64,000 nucleotides of DNA from Acidobacteriota bacterium (GCA_021780415.1 JAJXYW010000055.1:11333-75332), one strand, 5' to 3'. Shown: positions 54,068-63,875, numbered from the stretch's first letter. Numbers and translations: made by a program. Notes: a model not told the origin generated them from the letters alone.

Positions 54068-54318
54068 CAGGTGCGCCTCCATTGGGCCGGAGCTCCTCCG
54101 GCCTGCCCCGATCCTACCAGCCCGGCTTTGGCCCGAACATCCATCACTTCCGCATCATCAAACTCCTGTTATATTTAGGTGCGTTGGCAATGGTAGTTAC
54201 TGGTAATGCTATTACGCTGCCATTACAATCGAAGAACATGATTTAGGGTAGTATTTTTAAGCTGAGCCCTTTTGTGGGCCGGGGGCGATTCTGTCAAATA
54301 TCTGGGAAGGGTTCACTG

Positions 54319-55140
54319 ATGAAAATTAGGGCACGAATGACCGCAAGTGCAGCGCTGCTGTTGATCCTGGCAGGCACGATCGGATGCACCAAACTTAAAG
54401 CGCGCGACCAACTCGTCAAGGGCGTGCAAGCCTTCAAGGCCGGCAAGTATGAGGAGGCCGTTGACTTCTTTCAGAAGTCCGTAGCCCTCGACCCAACCAG
54501 CGCCGAGAGCCACCTCTATCTCGCCACAGCCTATAGCTACCAGGTCGTTCCGGACCTTGATACGCCGGAGAATCTGGCGATCGCGAAGAAGGCGCTCGAC
54601 GGCTTCAACACCGTGCTGGCACAGAACCCCAACGATCTCGACGCCCTGCGCCAGGTTGCCTCCATCGATCGCAACATCAAGCGCTACGATCAGGCCAAGG
54701 CTGACGAGTTGAAGATTCTCTCACTCGACCCCAAGGACTCTGAGGCCGCCTACACCATCGGCGTTATCGACTGGACCGAGTCCTATAAGAATGCGACCGT
54801 GATCCTTGCGGCCGCAGGCCTGCAGGACGACGGCGAGGGCAACGCCAAGAAGTCCAAGGATGTCTGCTCCAAGCTCACCACCGCCAACACGGATCTCGTC
54901 AACGATGCGCTCAAGTATCTGCAGATGGCCGTGAGCATCAATCCTAACTACGACGATGCGATGCAGTATCTGAACCTGGCCTATCGCCGCAAGGCGGACA
55001 TGGAGTGCGGCGACGATGCGGCGCGCAAGGCCGACCTCGCGCAGGCTGATATGTGGGTGCAGAAGGCCATGGGCGCTCGCAAGGCCAATGAGGCCGCCAA
55101 GGAAAAGATCGCCGAGCACGGCGGCATCACACCGCAGTAG
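54319..55140 (+). CDS. TPR-repeat lipoprotein
   Basis: A 273-residue protein with a lipoprotein signal (LLLILAGTIGC lipobox) and TPR-like helical repeats (DQLVKGVQAFKAGKYEEAVD, ALDGFNTVLAQNPNDLDALR, ALKYLQMAVSINPNYDDAMQ). It should be a membrane-anchored scaffold facing the periplasm. ATG 54319 follows GGGAAGGG. The 236 bases upstream are lower in GC and probably hold its promoter, but no clear hexamer pair was found. A very strong terminator ends the gene, so it is a single-gene unit, probably well expressed. Confidence 0.82.
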   Translation: MKIRARMTASAALLLILAGTIGCTKLKARDQLVKGVQAFKAGKYEEAVDFFQKSVALDPTSAESHLYLATAYSYQVVPDLDTPENLAIAKKALDGFNTVLAQNPNDLDALRQVASIDRNIKRYDQAKADELKILSLDPKDSEAAYTIGVIDWTESYKNATVILAAAGLQDDGEGNAKKSKDVCSKLTTANTDLVNDALKYLQMAVSINPNYDDAMQYLNLAYRRKADMECGDDAARKADLAQADMWVQKAMGARKANEAAKEKIAEHGGITPQ

Positions 55141-55172
55141 CCTTTACGTATTTCAGCGCATCTTGATTCATG

Positions 55173-55204
55173 CAACAAGGCCTCCCCCACGGGAGGCCTT
55201 GTTG
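55173..55204 (+). terminator. Intrinsic terminator after the TPR lipoprotein gene
   Basis: A perfect 14-bp stem (CAACAAGGCCTCCC with GGGAGGCCTTGTTG) has a CCAC loop and is followed by CTTTCC. Confidence 0.85.
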
Positions 55205-55298
55205 CTTTCCTGCGACTTCGCGCGGACGCTCGCCAGCGCGAAGCATTCTTTCACCGAATATTAACCTAGCGATGCTCAGGGCTTTCTATCCTAGTTGA

Positions 55299-55643
55299 AT
55301 GCCTCAGGACCATCTCGATTACTCCTTTCAGCCGACCGCTAATTCCCGCTGCACGGTCCTCGCCCTGCGCGGAGCCCTCACGCTGACTCACATCTTCGCC
55401 CTCCAGCAGCAACTCCACGACGTCGACGCTGACCTCCTCATCCTGGATTGCACTGCGCTGGAGTACATCGATTCGGCAGGACTCGGCGTGGTGGTCAACA
55501 GCTACGTCTCACAGTCGAACAAGGGCCACAGGATTGCGCTGGCAGGAGCTTCCGATCGCGTCTGGGCCCTCTTCACCACCACCCGGGTCGACCAGTTCTT
55601 CCCCCGCTTCCCAACCGTCGCCGCCGCAGAGAATAGCCTGTAG
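55299..55643 (+). CDS. STAS-domain anti-sigma factor antagonist
   Basis: A 114-residue single STAS domain like SpoIIAA/RsbV. ALEYIDSAGLGVVV holds the phosphorylatable serine (Ser59). Such proteins bind a serine kinase/anti-sigma partner and release a sigma factor or other output when dephosphorylated. No partner kinase or phosphatase gene is nearby. The exact start is taken at the ATG 38 bases after the last upstream palindrome; it gives the usual domain length. Confidence 0.82.
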   Translation: MPQDHLDYSFQPTANSRCTVLALRGALTLTHIFALQQQLHDVDADLLILDCTALEYIDSAGLGVVVNSYVSQSNKGHRIALAGASDRVWALFTTTRVDQFFPRFPTVAAAENSL

Positions 55644-55868
55644 CGATTCTCCGCGGGAGAGAGAGTTGCCCGCTCGACCACAGCAGCACTGTGCTATCTT
55701 CCCGCGTAGTGGAGAGCTCTGTACCTCTGCCCCACCGCCTCTACGCCTGCAATAAAGCTTCCCTGAGATCACTGCCCACGCAAAAACGCCCCACCCTGCG
55801 ACGTTGATGCTGTCGCAATGATGGAGCGTCTGGATTTCACAACCTGTCTTCTGGCTCGCGAACGTAGA

Positions 55869-56300
55869 TTAGTTACCGGCCTCGACCTGCGGCGTGATGA
55901 TCGCGATATTCGTGACGTCTGCCTGTTTGCCGAAGCCAATCGCCTCTGCAACGCTGCCAAAGTTGAGGTCGCGGTCGCCCTTGACGAACATCACCTTCTC
56001 CTGCCGCGTCTCATAGATCTTGGTCAGTTCCGACGCCATCTGGTCCTTGGGGAAGGTCTGGTCGTTGATCTTGTAGGTCGGCACCGCCCCCGTGTTGAGA
56101 ACCTGTACGACGATTGTGCGGTCGTTCGGCTGGGACTGCTGCTTGTCCTTGGGCGGCTGCGGCACCAGCGTGTCCAGGCCCTTCGGCGTGGTCGGCTGAA
56201 TGACCATGAAGATGATCAGAAGCACCAAGAGAACGTCGATCAACGGCGTGACGTTCATGTCCGAAACTGCACCACCTGTTGAACCACCACCCATTGCCAT
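55869..56300 (-). CDS. exbD: ExbD/TolR-family biopolymer transport protein (second copy)
   Basis: A 143-residue inner-membrane protein with one N-terminal helix (LIDVLLVLLIIFMVI) that carries the proton-pathway Asp in NVTPLIDVLLVLL, and a periplasmic domain. With ExbB it forms the proton-driven motor for TonB. It follows another exbD gene by 85 bases on the same strand. The periplasmic parts of the two differ (this one has a PKGLDTLVPQPPKDKQQ linker), so they are probably distinct subunits of one heteromeric motor or parts of two alternative ones. Confidence 0.9.
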   Translation of the reverse strand: MAMGGGSTGGAVSDMNVTPLIDVLLVLLIIFMVIQPTTPKGLDTLVPQPPKDKQQSQPNDRTIVVQVLNTGAVPTYKINDQTFPKDQMASELTKIYETRQEKVMFVKGDRDLNFGSVAEAIGFGKQADVTNIAIITPQVEAGN

Positions 56301-56385
56301 AATGAGACTCCTTTGTTTCCTTGCTTATCCTTGTGCAGGTCGTGCTGTTCGTGCGGCACGTGCCCCATCGCTGCTTGACGCGATG

Positions 56386-56832
56386 TTACTGCCCAGAGTT
56401 ATAGGTCTTGTCCGTCATCAGGTTCAGCGTGTTGACGCCAGCGCCGCGCAGCGCATCGATCGCGTCTTCCACCTTTCCGAAGTTGGCCCGCGTATCTGCG
56501 CTCAGGTACACCGACTTGTCGTCGCCGGGATTGCTCTTCAACGCTTCCAGGCCCTGCACCCGGCTGGTCAGATCGGCCAGTGAGCCCACCTTGTCACCGC
56601 GGACGAACATGGAGCCATCGCGCGTTACGGCGACCGTAATCGCGTCTTCCTTGTTGGCCGCGTCCAGAATGACCGCCGCACTCACCCTGGGCAGATCGAC
56701 CGTGATCTTGTCCCCCAGCATCGGAGTGATGACCATGAAGATGATCAGAAGCACGAGCATCACGTCCACCATGGGCGTCACGTTGATGTTCGAGTTGACC
56801 TTCTTTCCCTCGTCCCGCTTTGCTATCGACAT
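56386..56832 (-). CDS. exbD: ExbD/TolR-family biopolymer transport protein (first copy)
   Basis: A 148-residue motor subunit with the N-terminal helix NINVTPMVDVMLVLLIIFMV (Asp of the proton pathway) and a periplasmic domain (VYLSADTRANFGKVEDAIDA). ATG 56832 (MSIAKRDEGKK) gives the expected short cytoplasmic start; the longer frame to 56961 is Arg-rich and rejected. It lies 181 bases after exbB. It acts with ExbB and TonB to drive outer-membrane receptors by the proton gradient. Confidence 0.9.
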   Translation of the reverse strand: MSIAKRDEGKKVNSNINVTPMVDVMLVLLIIFMVITPMLGDKITVDLPRVSAAVILDAANKEDAITVAVTRDGSMFVRGDKVGSLADLTSRVQGLEALKSNPGDDKSVYLSADTRANFGKVEDAIDALRGAGVNTLNLMTDKTYNSGQ

Positions 56833-57013
56833 AAAAGTGAGCTCCGTTTGGGTCGCGGTCGCCGTCAGCGGCTTCCTGCCCTGGCTGTTATTGCGGAGAG
56901 CCCGAGGTCCCGGACACCGTTCGCTTCGATGTCCGGGAGATCTCCAGCGTGATTCCCGCAAGGTCGTGCTTGTCTGCCATGCGCCAGCTCAGTTCAGAGC
57001 CGGCTGGCAGGGT

Positions 57014-57763
57014 TTAGCGGTGCGACTGCTTGATGAAATAGTCCACCAGCTCTGACGAGCTGTTGTCCATCTCCACGTCGAACGATTCCACCTTGCCGGT
57101 GAAGTAGTTGAACGTCATAACGGCGGGGATGGCCACCAGCAGACCGAACGCGGTCGTTACCAGCGCTTCCGAGATACCGCCGGCGACTGCCGCCAGACCC
57201 TGGCTCTTGGTGGTTGCGATCGCCTTGAAGGCGTTCAGAATACCTACGACCGTTCCGAACAGCCCGATGAACGGTGCCGTCGAACCAATCGTCGCCAGAC
57301 CGCCAAGGCCCTTCTTCAGCTTCGCGTGAACGATCGCCTCGGAACGCTCCAGAGCGCGCTTCGAGCTCTCAATCTGCTCCTCCGAAATCGCGCCACCCGA
57401 ACCGAACGAGCGGAACTCCGTGAGACCAGCCGTCACAACCTCAGCGAGGTGCGACTTCTTCGAACGATCGGCAACCTTGATCGCCTCGTCCAGGCGGCCT
57501 TCCTTGAGGGCGCCCGCAACCTTCGGCGCAAACTCGCGCGACTGCTTGCGTGCTGCCGAGAAGTACAGGGCACGGTCGATCATCACAGCCAGCGACCAGA
57601 TCGACATGATGAACAGAAGAATAACGACGAGCTTGGCAGGGACGCCCATCTGCGCCCACAGGGCTGCAGGACCGAAGCCGACTTCGGCAGGTGCGTCTTG
57701 AAAATACATGGCAAGTGAAGCGGCGGGTGCGTGAGCGAAGTTAGCAAGATGAGCGAGAATCAC
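57014..57763 (-). CDS. exbB: ExbB/TolQ/MotA-family proton channel protein
   Basis: A 249-residue inner-membrane protein with three helices (VVILLFIMSIWSLAVMIDRA; GLGGLATIGSTAPFIGLFGT; ISEALVTTAFGLLVAIPAVM). The Thr in IGSTAPFIGLFGTVVGI and TTAFGLLVAIPA are the proton-pathway signature. A GTG start at 57763 is fixed by AGGAGG nine bases upstream. ATG 57709 would lack a ribosome binding site. It follows tonB in the same direction and pairs with the two ExbD proteins. Confidence 0.92.
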   Translation of the reverse strand: MILAHLANFAHAPAASLAMYFQDAPAEVGFGPAALWAQMGVPAKLVVILLFIMSIWSLAVMIDRALYFSAARKQSREFAPKVAGALKEGRLDEAIKVADRSKKSHLAEVVTAGLTEFRSFGSGGAISEEQIESSKRALERSEAIVHAKLKKGLGGLATIGSTAPFIGLFGTVVGILNAFKAIATTKSQGLAAVAGGISEALVTTAFGLLVAIPAVMTFNYFTGKVESFDVEMDNSSSELVDYFIKQSHR

Positions 57764-57946
57764 GAAATCTTTCCTCCTGGGTGGAACTGCGGTGAACTGA
57801 TACTGCTGATACTGCAAAATCTGGATGCTGCAAAGCTTGGGTTAGATCGAGCCATAACGCCTGATCGCTAACAGGTTAGAACAGGAGAATTCGCCTGCTC
57901 TCCGAGTGTGTCACCGAGATTCTTACGATACCTCAGGTTGGGCTCC

Positions 57947-57996
57947 GTGGCGCGCTGTTGACGAAGCGGTTAATAATCAACAGATTTCCGCGCCAC
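57947..57996. terminator. Large two-part hairpin between tonB and exbB
   Basis: GTGGCGCG (57947-57954) pairs with CGCGCCAC (57989-57996), and inside it CTGTTGA (57955-57961) pairs with TCAACAG (57977-57983). No T-run follows, so it may slow or partly end transcription between tonB and exbB, or act as an RNA-processing site. Confidence 0.45.
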
Positions 57997-58011
57997 GTTG
58001 CCTCTGCGGTT

Positions 58012-58746
58012 TTAGTCTCCGCCGTTGAGCGCGAAGTTCACCGTGATGGTGGTGTCCACCTCGGTCGGCTCCCCGTTCAGCAGGTAGGGCTTGTATCTCC
58101 ACTGCTTCACGGCTTCGAGAGCATAGTTGTTGAACATGGGATTGCTGCTGCTCGCCACCGCGAGGTTAACGACCGTGCCGCTCTTGGAGATAATCGCGTG
58201 CAGCACCACCGTTCCGCTCATGTGCGCAATCTTCGCGATCGGCGGATACTGTGGCTCAACAAACGCAATACGATTGCCGGCGATCACGCCGCCCGAGATG
58301 CGGGTCGGGCCGGTCGGCTTGGGCGGCTCCACATGGATGGCCGGACCCGCGCCACCGGCGATGCCGCCGAACACGCCGCCAGGCGATCCTCCCGCCATGC
58401 CCTGCATACCGGCAACGCCCACGCCCGCGCTGGGCGGCGCTTCATCCTTCACCATCTTGATGTCCTTGGGGATCTTCGTCGGCGCGTGCAGGCCCGCATC
58501 GATCTCCGACACGTGAGGAACGACCTTGGCCGCAGGTGGCGGCGGTGGTGGTGGCGGTGGTGGTGGCGGCGGTGGCGCCGTCAATGAGGCCGTCAGCGAG
58601 TTGTGCGGCAGCGCCTCGGGGTAAAGCAGCGGGATCAGGATCATCAGCAAGACGATCAGGCCGTTGAACCCAAACGTGGCGATCATCCAATACCGTGACT
58701 TGGTCTTGAGCTTACCGCCGGATTCCATCAAAGAGTCTTCAAACAT
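58012..58746 (-). CDS. TonB-family energy transducer with long polyproline tract
   Basis: A 244-residue TonB-like protein. It has a short cytoplasmic start, one membrane anchor (MIATFGFNGLIVLLMILIPL), a run of 14 prolines at about residues 72-85, a Gly/Pro linker, and a C-terminal TonB domain with the family YPPIAKIAHMSGTVVLHAII and YALEAVKQWRYKPYLLNGEP blocks. It spans the periplasm and transmits motor energy to receptors. ATG 58746 follows GAGG. The Pro run is encoded by a GGT/GGC trinucleotide array on the plus strand and could change length by slippage. Confidence 0.9.
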   Translation of the reverse strand: MFEDSLMESGGKLKTKSRYWMIATFGFNGLIVLLMILIPLLYPEALPHNSLTASLTAPPPPPPPPPPPPPPAAKVVPHVSEIDAGLHAPTKIPKDIKMVKDEAPPSAGVGVAGMQGMAGGSPGGVFGGIAGGAGPAIHVEPPKPTGPTRISGGVIAGNRIAFVEPQYPPIAKIAHMSGTVVLHAIISKSGTVVNLAVASSSNPMFNNYALEAVKQWRYKPYLLNGEPTEVDTTITVNFALNGGD

Positions 58747-58989
58747 TAAGCGACCTCGTTCCCGCGAGGGAGAGCTATGAGGCTTAGACACCACGGTGAT
58801 TCAAATTGTTCCCGAAGCCTCGCAGCCATATTCTGCCGAGAAGAACTACGCCGTCAAAGCGCATGAAACATCGCCCTGATTTTCAGAAAAATTTGACCGG
58901 AGTCTGTGGTGCAGCGTCTTGGTGCTCATCCTACCCTAAATAGTTCCAATTGGGAAAGCTCCCCAAAAGGTATTACATTTATCCCGTAT

Positions 58990-59964
58990 TTACCGCCGCA
59001 CGCCTCTTGCTGCCGGAAGCGCAACCCGCTTGCCCGCTGGCGCTCTCTTCGCACGCCAGTCCTGGTACGCCACCAGCATCGGTGCCGCCACGGCAATCGA
59101 GGAGTACGTTCCAATCGTGATGCCAACCACCAGCGCGAACGAGAAGCCGTGCAGCACCTCGCCGCCAAACACATACAGGCATAGCACCGTCATGAACGTC
59201 AGCCCCGACGCAATCACCGTCCGGCTCAGCGTCTGGTTGATGCTGCGATTCACCAGGTCCGCCAGCTTGTCGCGCCGGTTCAGCGCCAGGTTCTCGCGGA
59301 TGCGATCGAACACCACGATCGTATCGTTCATCGAGTAGCCGACCAGCGTCAGGATCGCCGCCACCACCGTCAGCGTAATCTCCATATTCATCAGCGAGAA
59401 GAATCCGATCGTGATCAGCGTGTCGTGGAACACCGCCACCACCGCGGCCACGCCATAGATCAACTCAAAGCGGAACCACAGGTAGATCAGCATCCCCAGC
59501 AGCGAGTACAGCGTCGCCAGCTCCGCCTCATGCGTCAACTGCTTGCCCGCGGTCGGCCCAACGATATCCACCTGCTGCACCGTGAACCCCGAGTCGTGAT
59601 AGCCCGCCGACAGCGCGTTCTCCACCTCCGAGCGACCCTCGTCGTGCGCCGTGTCCTGCGCCGTCGACATCGGCAGCGAGATAATCTCCTTGTTTCCCAA
59701 CTGCCCGCCGCCCACGTCCGAGATCCGCTGGATCGTCCAGTCCTTGATGTGTGCCGCATCCAGAGCCTTGCGGATGTCGTCCTCATGCGGCGTACTGTCA
59801 AACTGAACGGTGATCGCCGTCCCGCCCTTGAAGTCCACGCCGGTCGGAATCCCATGCCAGAACAACATGCTGAAGATGCCCGCAACCGAGAAGATCAGGC
59901 TGAAGCCGAGGAAGTACCACTTCTTCCCCAGCCAATCGATATTTACGCTCCGAAACAGTTCCAC
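58990..59964 (-). CDS. secF: Protein translocase subunit SecF
   Basis: A 324-residue inner-membrane protein with six helices that works with SecD, using the proton gradient to help pull exported proteins across. The N-terminal helix is followed by GIPTGVDFKGGTAITVQFD, and the C-terminal membrane block holds NDTIVVFDRIRENLALNRRD and INQTLSRTVIASGLTF. It follows secD by 53 bases. The C-terminal tail is Lys/Arg/Ala-rich. Confidence 0.96.
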   Translation of the reverse strand: MELFRSVNIDWLGKKWYFLGFSLIFSVAGIFSMLFWHGIPTGVDFKGGTAITVQFDSTPHEDDIRKALDAAHIKDWTIQRISDVGGGQLGNKEIISLPMSTAQDTAHDEGRSEVENALSAGYHDSGFTVQQVDIVGPTAGKQLTHEAELATLYSLLGMLIYLWFRFELIYGVAAVVAVFHDTLITIGFFSLMNMEITLTVVAAILTLVGYSMNDTIVVFDRIRENLALNRRDKLADLVNRSINQTLSRTVIASGLTFMTVLCLYVFGGEVLHGFSFALVVGITIGTYSSIAVAAPMLVAYQDWRAKRAPAGKRVALPAARGVRR

Positions 59965-60017
59965 GTTTTTCTTTCCTTCGCCTGCAATGCAAGCTCTTTA
60001 CTCTTGGCTTCTAGCTG

Positions 60018-61604
60018 TTAGATCGAAAGCTCTGCCGTACCGCGTGCCTTCTTGGTCAGCAGGTAGTCGAAGATGGTGCGCGACACAAAGACCGCGGTAA
60101 AGACATTCGCAATCAGACCGATCGTCAGCGTGACCGCAAATCCCTTCACCGGCCCGGTGCCAAACAGGAACAGGATCGCCGCTGAAACCACGGTCGTCAC
60201 GTGGGTATCGAAGATGGTCGTCCAGGCATGCGCAAAGCCGTCCTGCACCGCTGCGGCGGCCGTCTTGCCCAGCCTCAGCTCTTCGCGAATGCGCTCGAAG
60301 ATCAGCACATTCGAATCCACGCCCATACCAATCGTAAGGATCACACCCGCGATGCCCGGCAACGTCAGCGTCGCTCCCGAGAAGCCCATGAAGCCCAGCA
60401 GGATCAGCAGGTTCAGCATCAGCGCCAGGTCCGCATTCACGCCCGCGCCCTTGTAGTAAACCAGCATGAAGATCAGCACCACCACCAGCCCGGCAATCGA
60501 CGCCACCACGCCCTGGTGAATGCTCGCCGCGCCCAGCGTCGGCCCCACCGTGCGCGTCTCCAGGTACGAGATCGACGCCGGCAGCGAGCCCGTCCGCAGC
60601 ATCAGGCTCAAGTCCGCCGCCTGGTCCTGCGTGAACCCGCCCGTAATGCGGCCCGAGTCGCGAATCGCGCTCTCAATGCCCGCCACCTCGCGCACCTGGT
60701 TGTCCAGCACGATCGCCATCTGGCCCGTGCCCTTGTTCGCGTCCGTGTACTTGTAGAAGCGGTCGCCAGCCTCGGTCGTCAGGTTGAACGTAATGTCCGG
60801 CCTGCCGTTCTCGTCGGTCGAAGGCTGCGCGTCGCGGAAGTCCGTACCCGACACAATCGCCAGCCGCTTCAGCAGGTAATACTGATCCGGCCCGCCCGCG
60901 CCATTCGATCCCTTCAGCAGCTCATCCTCCGAGGGAATGCCGCCCGGATTGGCCTGCGTAGCCTCCGCCACGCTGCCATAGCTCCCCACCACCGCATGAA
61001 TCTCCAGCTTCGCGGTCGACTGAATAATGTTCTCCACGCGGCCCGGATCGGACACGCCCGGAAGCTGCACGAGAATCTCGTTGTCGCCCAGGCCGTACTT
61101 CTCAATCACCGGCTCGCTGACGCCCAGCGTATTCACGCGCTCGCGAATCGTATCGATCGACGTATCCAGCGCCCGCGCCTCGATCGCCCGAATCTCTGAC
61201 AGCTTCAGCGTCATCGTGTAGCCGCCGTTGCCCGACGACGCAACGTCATAGCCTGCATACTCATTGCCCGTCAGGATGTCGTGGATCGCGCTCTGCTGCG
61301 TCGGCGTTCCGCCCGAGATCGTAATCACCTCCGGATGCGTCGGGTCCAGCTTCGTCGCCGTCGCTCCCGTCGCCGCCAGCGCCGTATTCAGCGCCTGCAC
61401 ATCGCGGTCCGTGTCGGAGTTCACCGCCTCGGCCACATGCACCTGCAACACCAGGTGCGTGCCGCCCTTGAGATCCAGCCCAAGGTTGATGCGGTTCTCC
61501 AGCGACTGCTTCAACCCACCGTGCGGAATCCCGAAGATCCCGTAGATGAAGAACAGCAGCACTACGACGATAAAGCCTGTTCGACTGGCCAGATTCTTGC
61601 CCAT
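60018..61604 (-). CDS. secD: Protein translocase subunit SecD
   Basis: A 528-residue partner of SecF. Features seen are LGLDLKGGTHLVLQV after the first helix, the periplasmic P1 domain (IRERVNTLGVSEPVIEKYG), and the membrane part with GMGVDSNVLIFERIREEL and the proton-path region. ATG 61604 with GAAGGAAAC upstream is chosen; the extension to 61658 is rejected. It lies in the usual yajC-secD-secF order. Confidence 0.96.
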   Translation of the reverse strand: MGKNLASRTGFIVVVLLFFIYGIFGIPHGGLKQSLENRINLGLDLKGGTHLVLQVHVAEAVNSDTDRDVQALNTALAATGATATKLDPTHPEVITISGGTPTQQSAIHDILTGNEYAGYDVASSGNGGYTMTLKLSEIRAIEARALDTSIDTIRERVNTLGVSEPVIEKYGLGDNEILVQLPGVSDPGRVENIIQSTAKLEIHAVVGSYGSVAEATQANPGGIPSEDELLKGSNGAGGPDQYYLLKRLAIVSGTDFRDAQPSTDENGRPDITFNLTTEAGDRFYKYTDANKGTGQMAIVLDNQVREVAGIESAIRDSGRITGGFTQDQAADLSLMLRTGSLPASISYLETRTVGPTLGAASIHQGVVASIAGLVVVLIFMLVYYKGAGVNADLALMLNLLILLGFMGFSGATLTLPGIAGVILTIGMGVDSNVLIFERIREELRLGKTAAAAVQDGFAHAWTTIFDTHVTTVVSAAILFLFGTGPVKGFAVTLTIGLIANVFTAVFVSRTIFDYLLTKKARGTAELSI

Positions 61605-61731
61605 TGTTATCTTGTTTCCTTCAATACTCCGCGCCTGCATCCATCGCGGGTCCTGCATCTGAACTTTGCGAAACGTTGTTCTTCTCTTCGCGAATGGTGC
61701 ATGAAAGCCTCTGCCATCCGCCCGAAAAACC

Positions 61732-62073
61732 TTACGCCTTGCTGCTGTCGTCGTCCGTGGTCACCGCGGCCACAGCGCTCTTCACCAGCTCCAGCTTCAC
61801 GCCATCCGGCGCCGTCCGCACCACCAGCACATCATCCTTGACGCTCACAATCACGCCCCGGATGCCGCCATTGGTCGTCACCCGGTCGCCCGGCTTCAGC
61901 GACGCCAGCATCGCAGCCCACACCTTCTGCTTGCGCTGGTTGGGCGCGATCAGCAGAAAATACATCGCCACGAACATCAACAGAAGCAATGGCACCCCGC
62001 CAAATTGGCTCAGGATCGATCCACCGCCAGCCGCACCTGCAAAACTAAAAACCGCAACACCGAGCGCGCTCAA
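61732..62073 (-). CDS. yajC: Preprotein translocase accessory protein YajC
   Basis: A 113-residue single-span protein with helix FGGVPLLLLMFVAMYFLLIA followed by PNQRKQKVWAAMLASLKPGD and TTNGGIRGVIVSVKDD, the YajC signature. It binds SecDF and associates with membrane proteins under insertion. The start is uncertain. TTG 62073 has GGTAGGA eight bases upstream and gives the usual short N-terminus; GTG 62103 would add ten residues. It heads the secDF unit, 127 bases ahead of secD. Confidence 0.92.
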   Translation of the reverse strand: MSALGVAVFSFAGAAGGGSILSQFGGVPLLLLMFVAMYFLLIAPNQRKQKVWAAMLASLKPGDRVTTNGGIRGVIVSVKDDVLVVRTAPDGVKLELVKSAVAAVTTDDDSSKA

Positions 62074-62369
62074 AGCTTGTGTCCTACCTGCGTCCGAGCG
62101 CACGAAACTCTTGCGCCGGCAGCGTCTTCCTTGGAAATTTGGGGATTCTCGCTCGCTCGTACAGCAAGCACTGGAACTGTGTCATGCACCCGAAGTTCTT
62201 CCGGACACACGTCCACGAAAGCCAGCCAATCGCACCTGAGCATTAAGCATCGCGGAATGCAGGGGTGATGTCAAGGAAATCGCCCCTGCCCATCGCTCGC
62301 CGACCCACGCCGCACAGCTTCCGCGACTCCATTTACCATCGCCCACCTCCCCCTGCGATACCCTTAGCC

Positions 62370-63806
62370 ATGCGCCTCACCCTCCACGACATCCGCGCCG
62401 AGCTGCCCCCGCTCGTCCATCTCGCCATCCCGCTCATCGCCGGCGAGCTTGGCTGGGTCGCCATGTCCCTGGTCGACACCATCATGCTCGGCCATCTCCC
62501 CAACTCGGCCCTCGCCATGTCCGCCGCCGCTCTCGCCCAGGTCATCTTCAACACCCTCTGCTTCGGCGTCGGCGGCATCCTCCTCGGCCTCGACACCCTC
62601 ATCTCCCAGGCCCTCGGCGCCAAACAGCAGCATGAAGCCAACCGCTGGCTCCTCCACGGCCTCGTCATGGCCGTCGCTCTCTCCGTCCTGCTCATCGTCG
62701 TCTTCGGCGTCACCCCCGCGCTGCTCCTCCACCTTCCCGTCGACCGCGCCATCCTCGCCCAGGCCGTCCCCGCCATGCAGGGCCTCAACTACGGCACCCT
62801 CCCGCTGCTGCTCTACTTCACTCTCCGCCGCTACCTCCAGGCCCACCACCACGGCCGCCCCATCGCCTTCGCTCTCATCTCCGCCAACCTGGTCAACGCC
62901 GCCGCCGACTGGCTCCTCATCTTCGGACACCAATGGCGTCTGGCCGGCCACACCCTCGCCATCCCAGCCTTCGGCGTCACCGGCTCCTCCTGGGCCACCA
63001 GCTTCGCCCGCGTCTATCTCATGGCGGTTCTGCTCTTCGCCGTCTACCTCGCCGACCGCCGCCACCACTACGGCCTCAGCCTCACCCTGCGCCCAAAATC
63101 CTCTTCTCCTGTCGAGTTCCAGCACCTCCGCCGCCTCTTCCTCCTCGGCGCTCCGGCCGGCGCATCCATCTTCGTCGAGATCGCCATCTTCGCCCTCGTC
63201 ACCACCCTCATCGCCACCTTCGGCCGTCTCTCGCTCGCCGGCCACGAGGTCGCCCTGCAATGCGCCAGCACCACCTTCATGGTGCCCTTCGCCATCTCCG
63301 CCGCCACCTCGGTCCGCGTTGGCCACGCCATCGGACGCACCCGCATCGGTACCGCCACCTCCGGCAACGTCATCGCCGCCGGCTGGAGCGGCATCGGCAC
63401 CGGCGCAGCCTTCATGCTCTGCGCCTCTGTCCTGCTCCTCTCCATCCCGGCGCACATCGCGCGCCTCTTCACCCCCGACCCCGGCGTCATCGCCGCCGCC
63501 GTCCCTCTGCTTCTCATCGCCGCCGGCTTCCAGTTCTTCGACGGCGTCCAGATCACCGCCACCGGCGCTCTCCGCGGGGCCGGCAACACCCACACCCCCT
63601 TCCTCACCCAACTCATCTGCTACTGGGTCATCGGCATGCCGCTCGGCATCCTTCTCGGCTTCCACGAGAAGCTCGGCGCAGCCGGCCTCTGGTGGGGCCT
63701 GCTCATCGCCCTCACCTGCGGAGCCATCGCCCTGTGCAGCTTCTGGCTCCGCGCCACCCGCGCCCTCGCGCTCGCTACCCCCCAGAGCGCGTCCCCCATG
63801 GGGTAA
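62370..63806 (+). CDS. MATE-family efflux transporter
   Basis: A 478-residue polytopic transporter with two six-helix halves: LVHLAIPLIAGELGWVAMSL in the first helix, and MSLVDTIMLGHLP, both typical of MATE (NorM-like) drug/sodium antiporters. It probably exports cationic drugs in exchange for Na+ or H+. ATG 62370 is preferred; the frame upstream (62265-62369) is Pro/Arg-rich and not family-like. It is a single gene that ends just before the insertion-sequence-like window edge. Confidence 0.88.
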   Translation: MRLTLHDIRAELPPLVHLAIPLIAGELGWVAMSLVDTIMLGHLPNSALAMSAAALAQVIFNTLCFGVGGILLGLDTLISQALGAKQQHEANRWLLHGLVMAVALSVLLIVVFGVTPALLLHLPVDRAILAQAVPAMQGLNYGTLPLLLYFTLRRYLQAHHHGRPIAFALISANLVNAAADWLLIFGHQWRLAGHTLAIPAFGVTGSSWATSFARVYLMAVLLFAVYLADRRHHYGLSLTLRPKSSSPVEFQHLRRLFLLGAPAGASIFVEIAIFALVTTLIATFGRLSLAGHEVALQCASTTFMVPFAISAATSVRVGHAIGRTRIGTATSGNVIAAGWSGIGTGAAFMLCASVLLLSIPAHIARLFTPDPGVIAAAVPLLLIAAGFQFFDGVQITATGALRGAGNTHTPFLTQLICYWVIGMPLGILLGFHEKLGAAGLWWGLLIALTCGAIALCSFWLRATRALALATPQSASPMG

Positions 63807-63875
63807 AGGCCCATGCACCGACGCCACCCCGCAGGTTTGCCCGGAACACCGGCACGCCCATTCTTCGTCCGGTCT

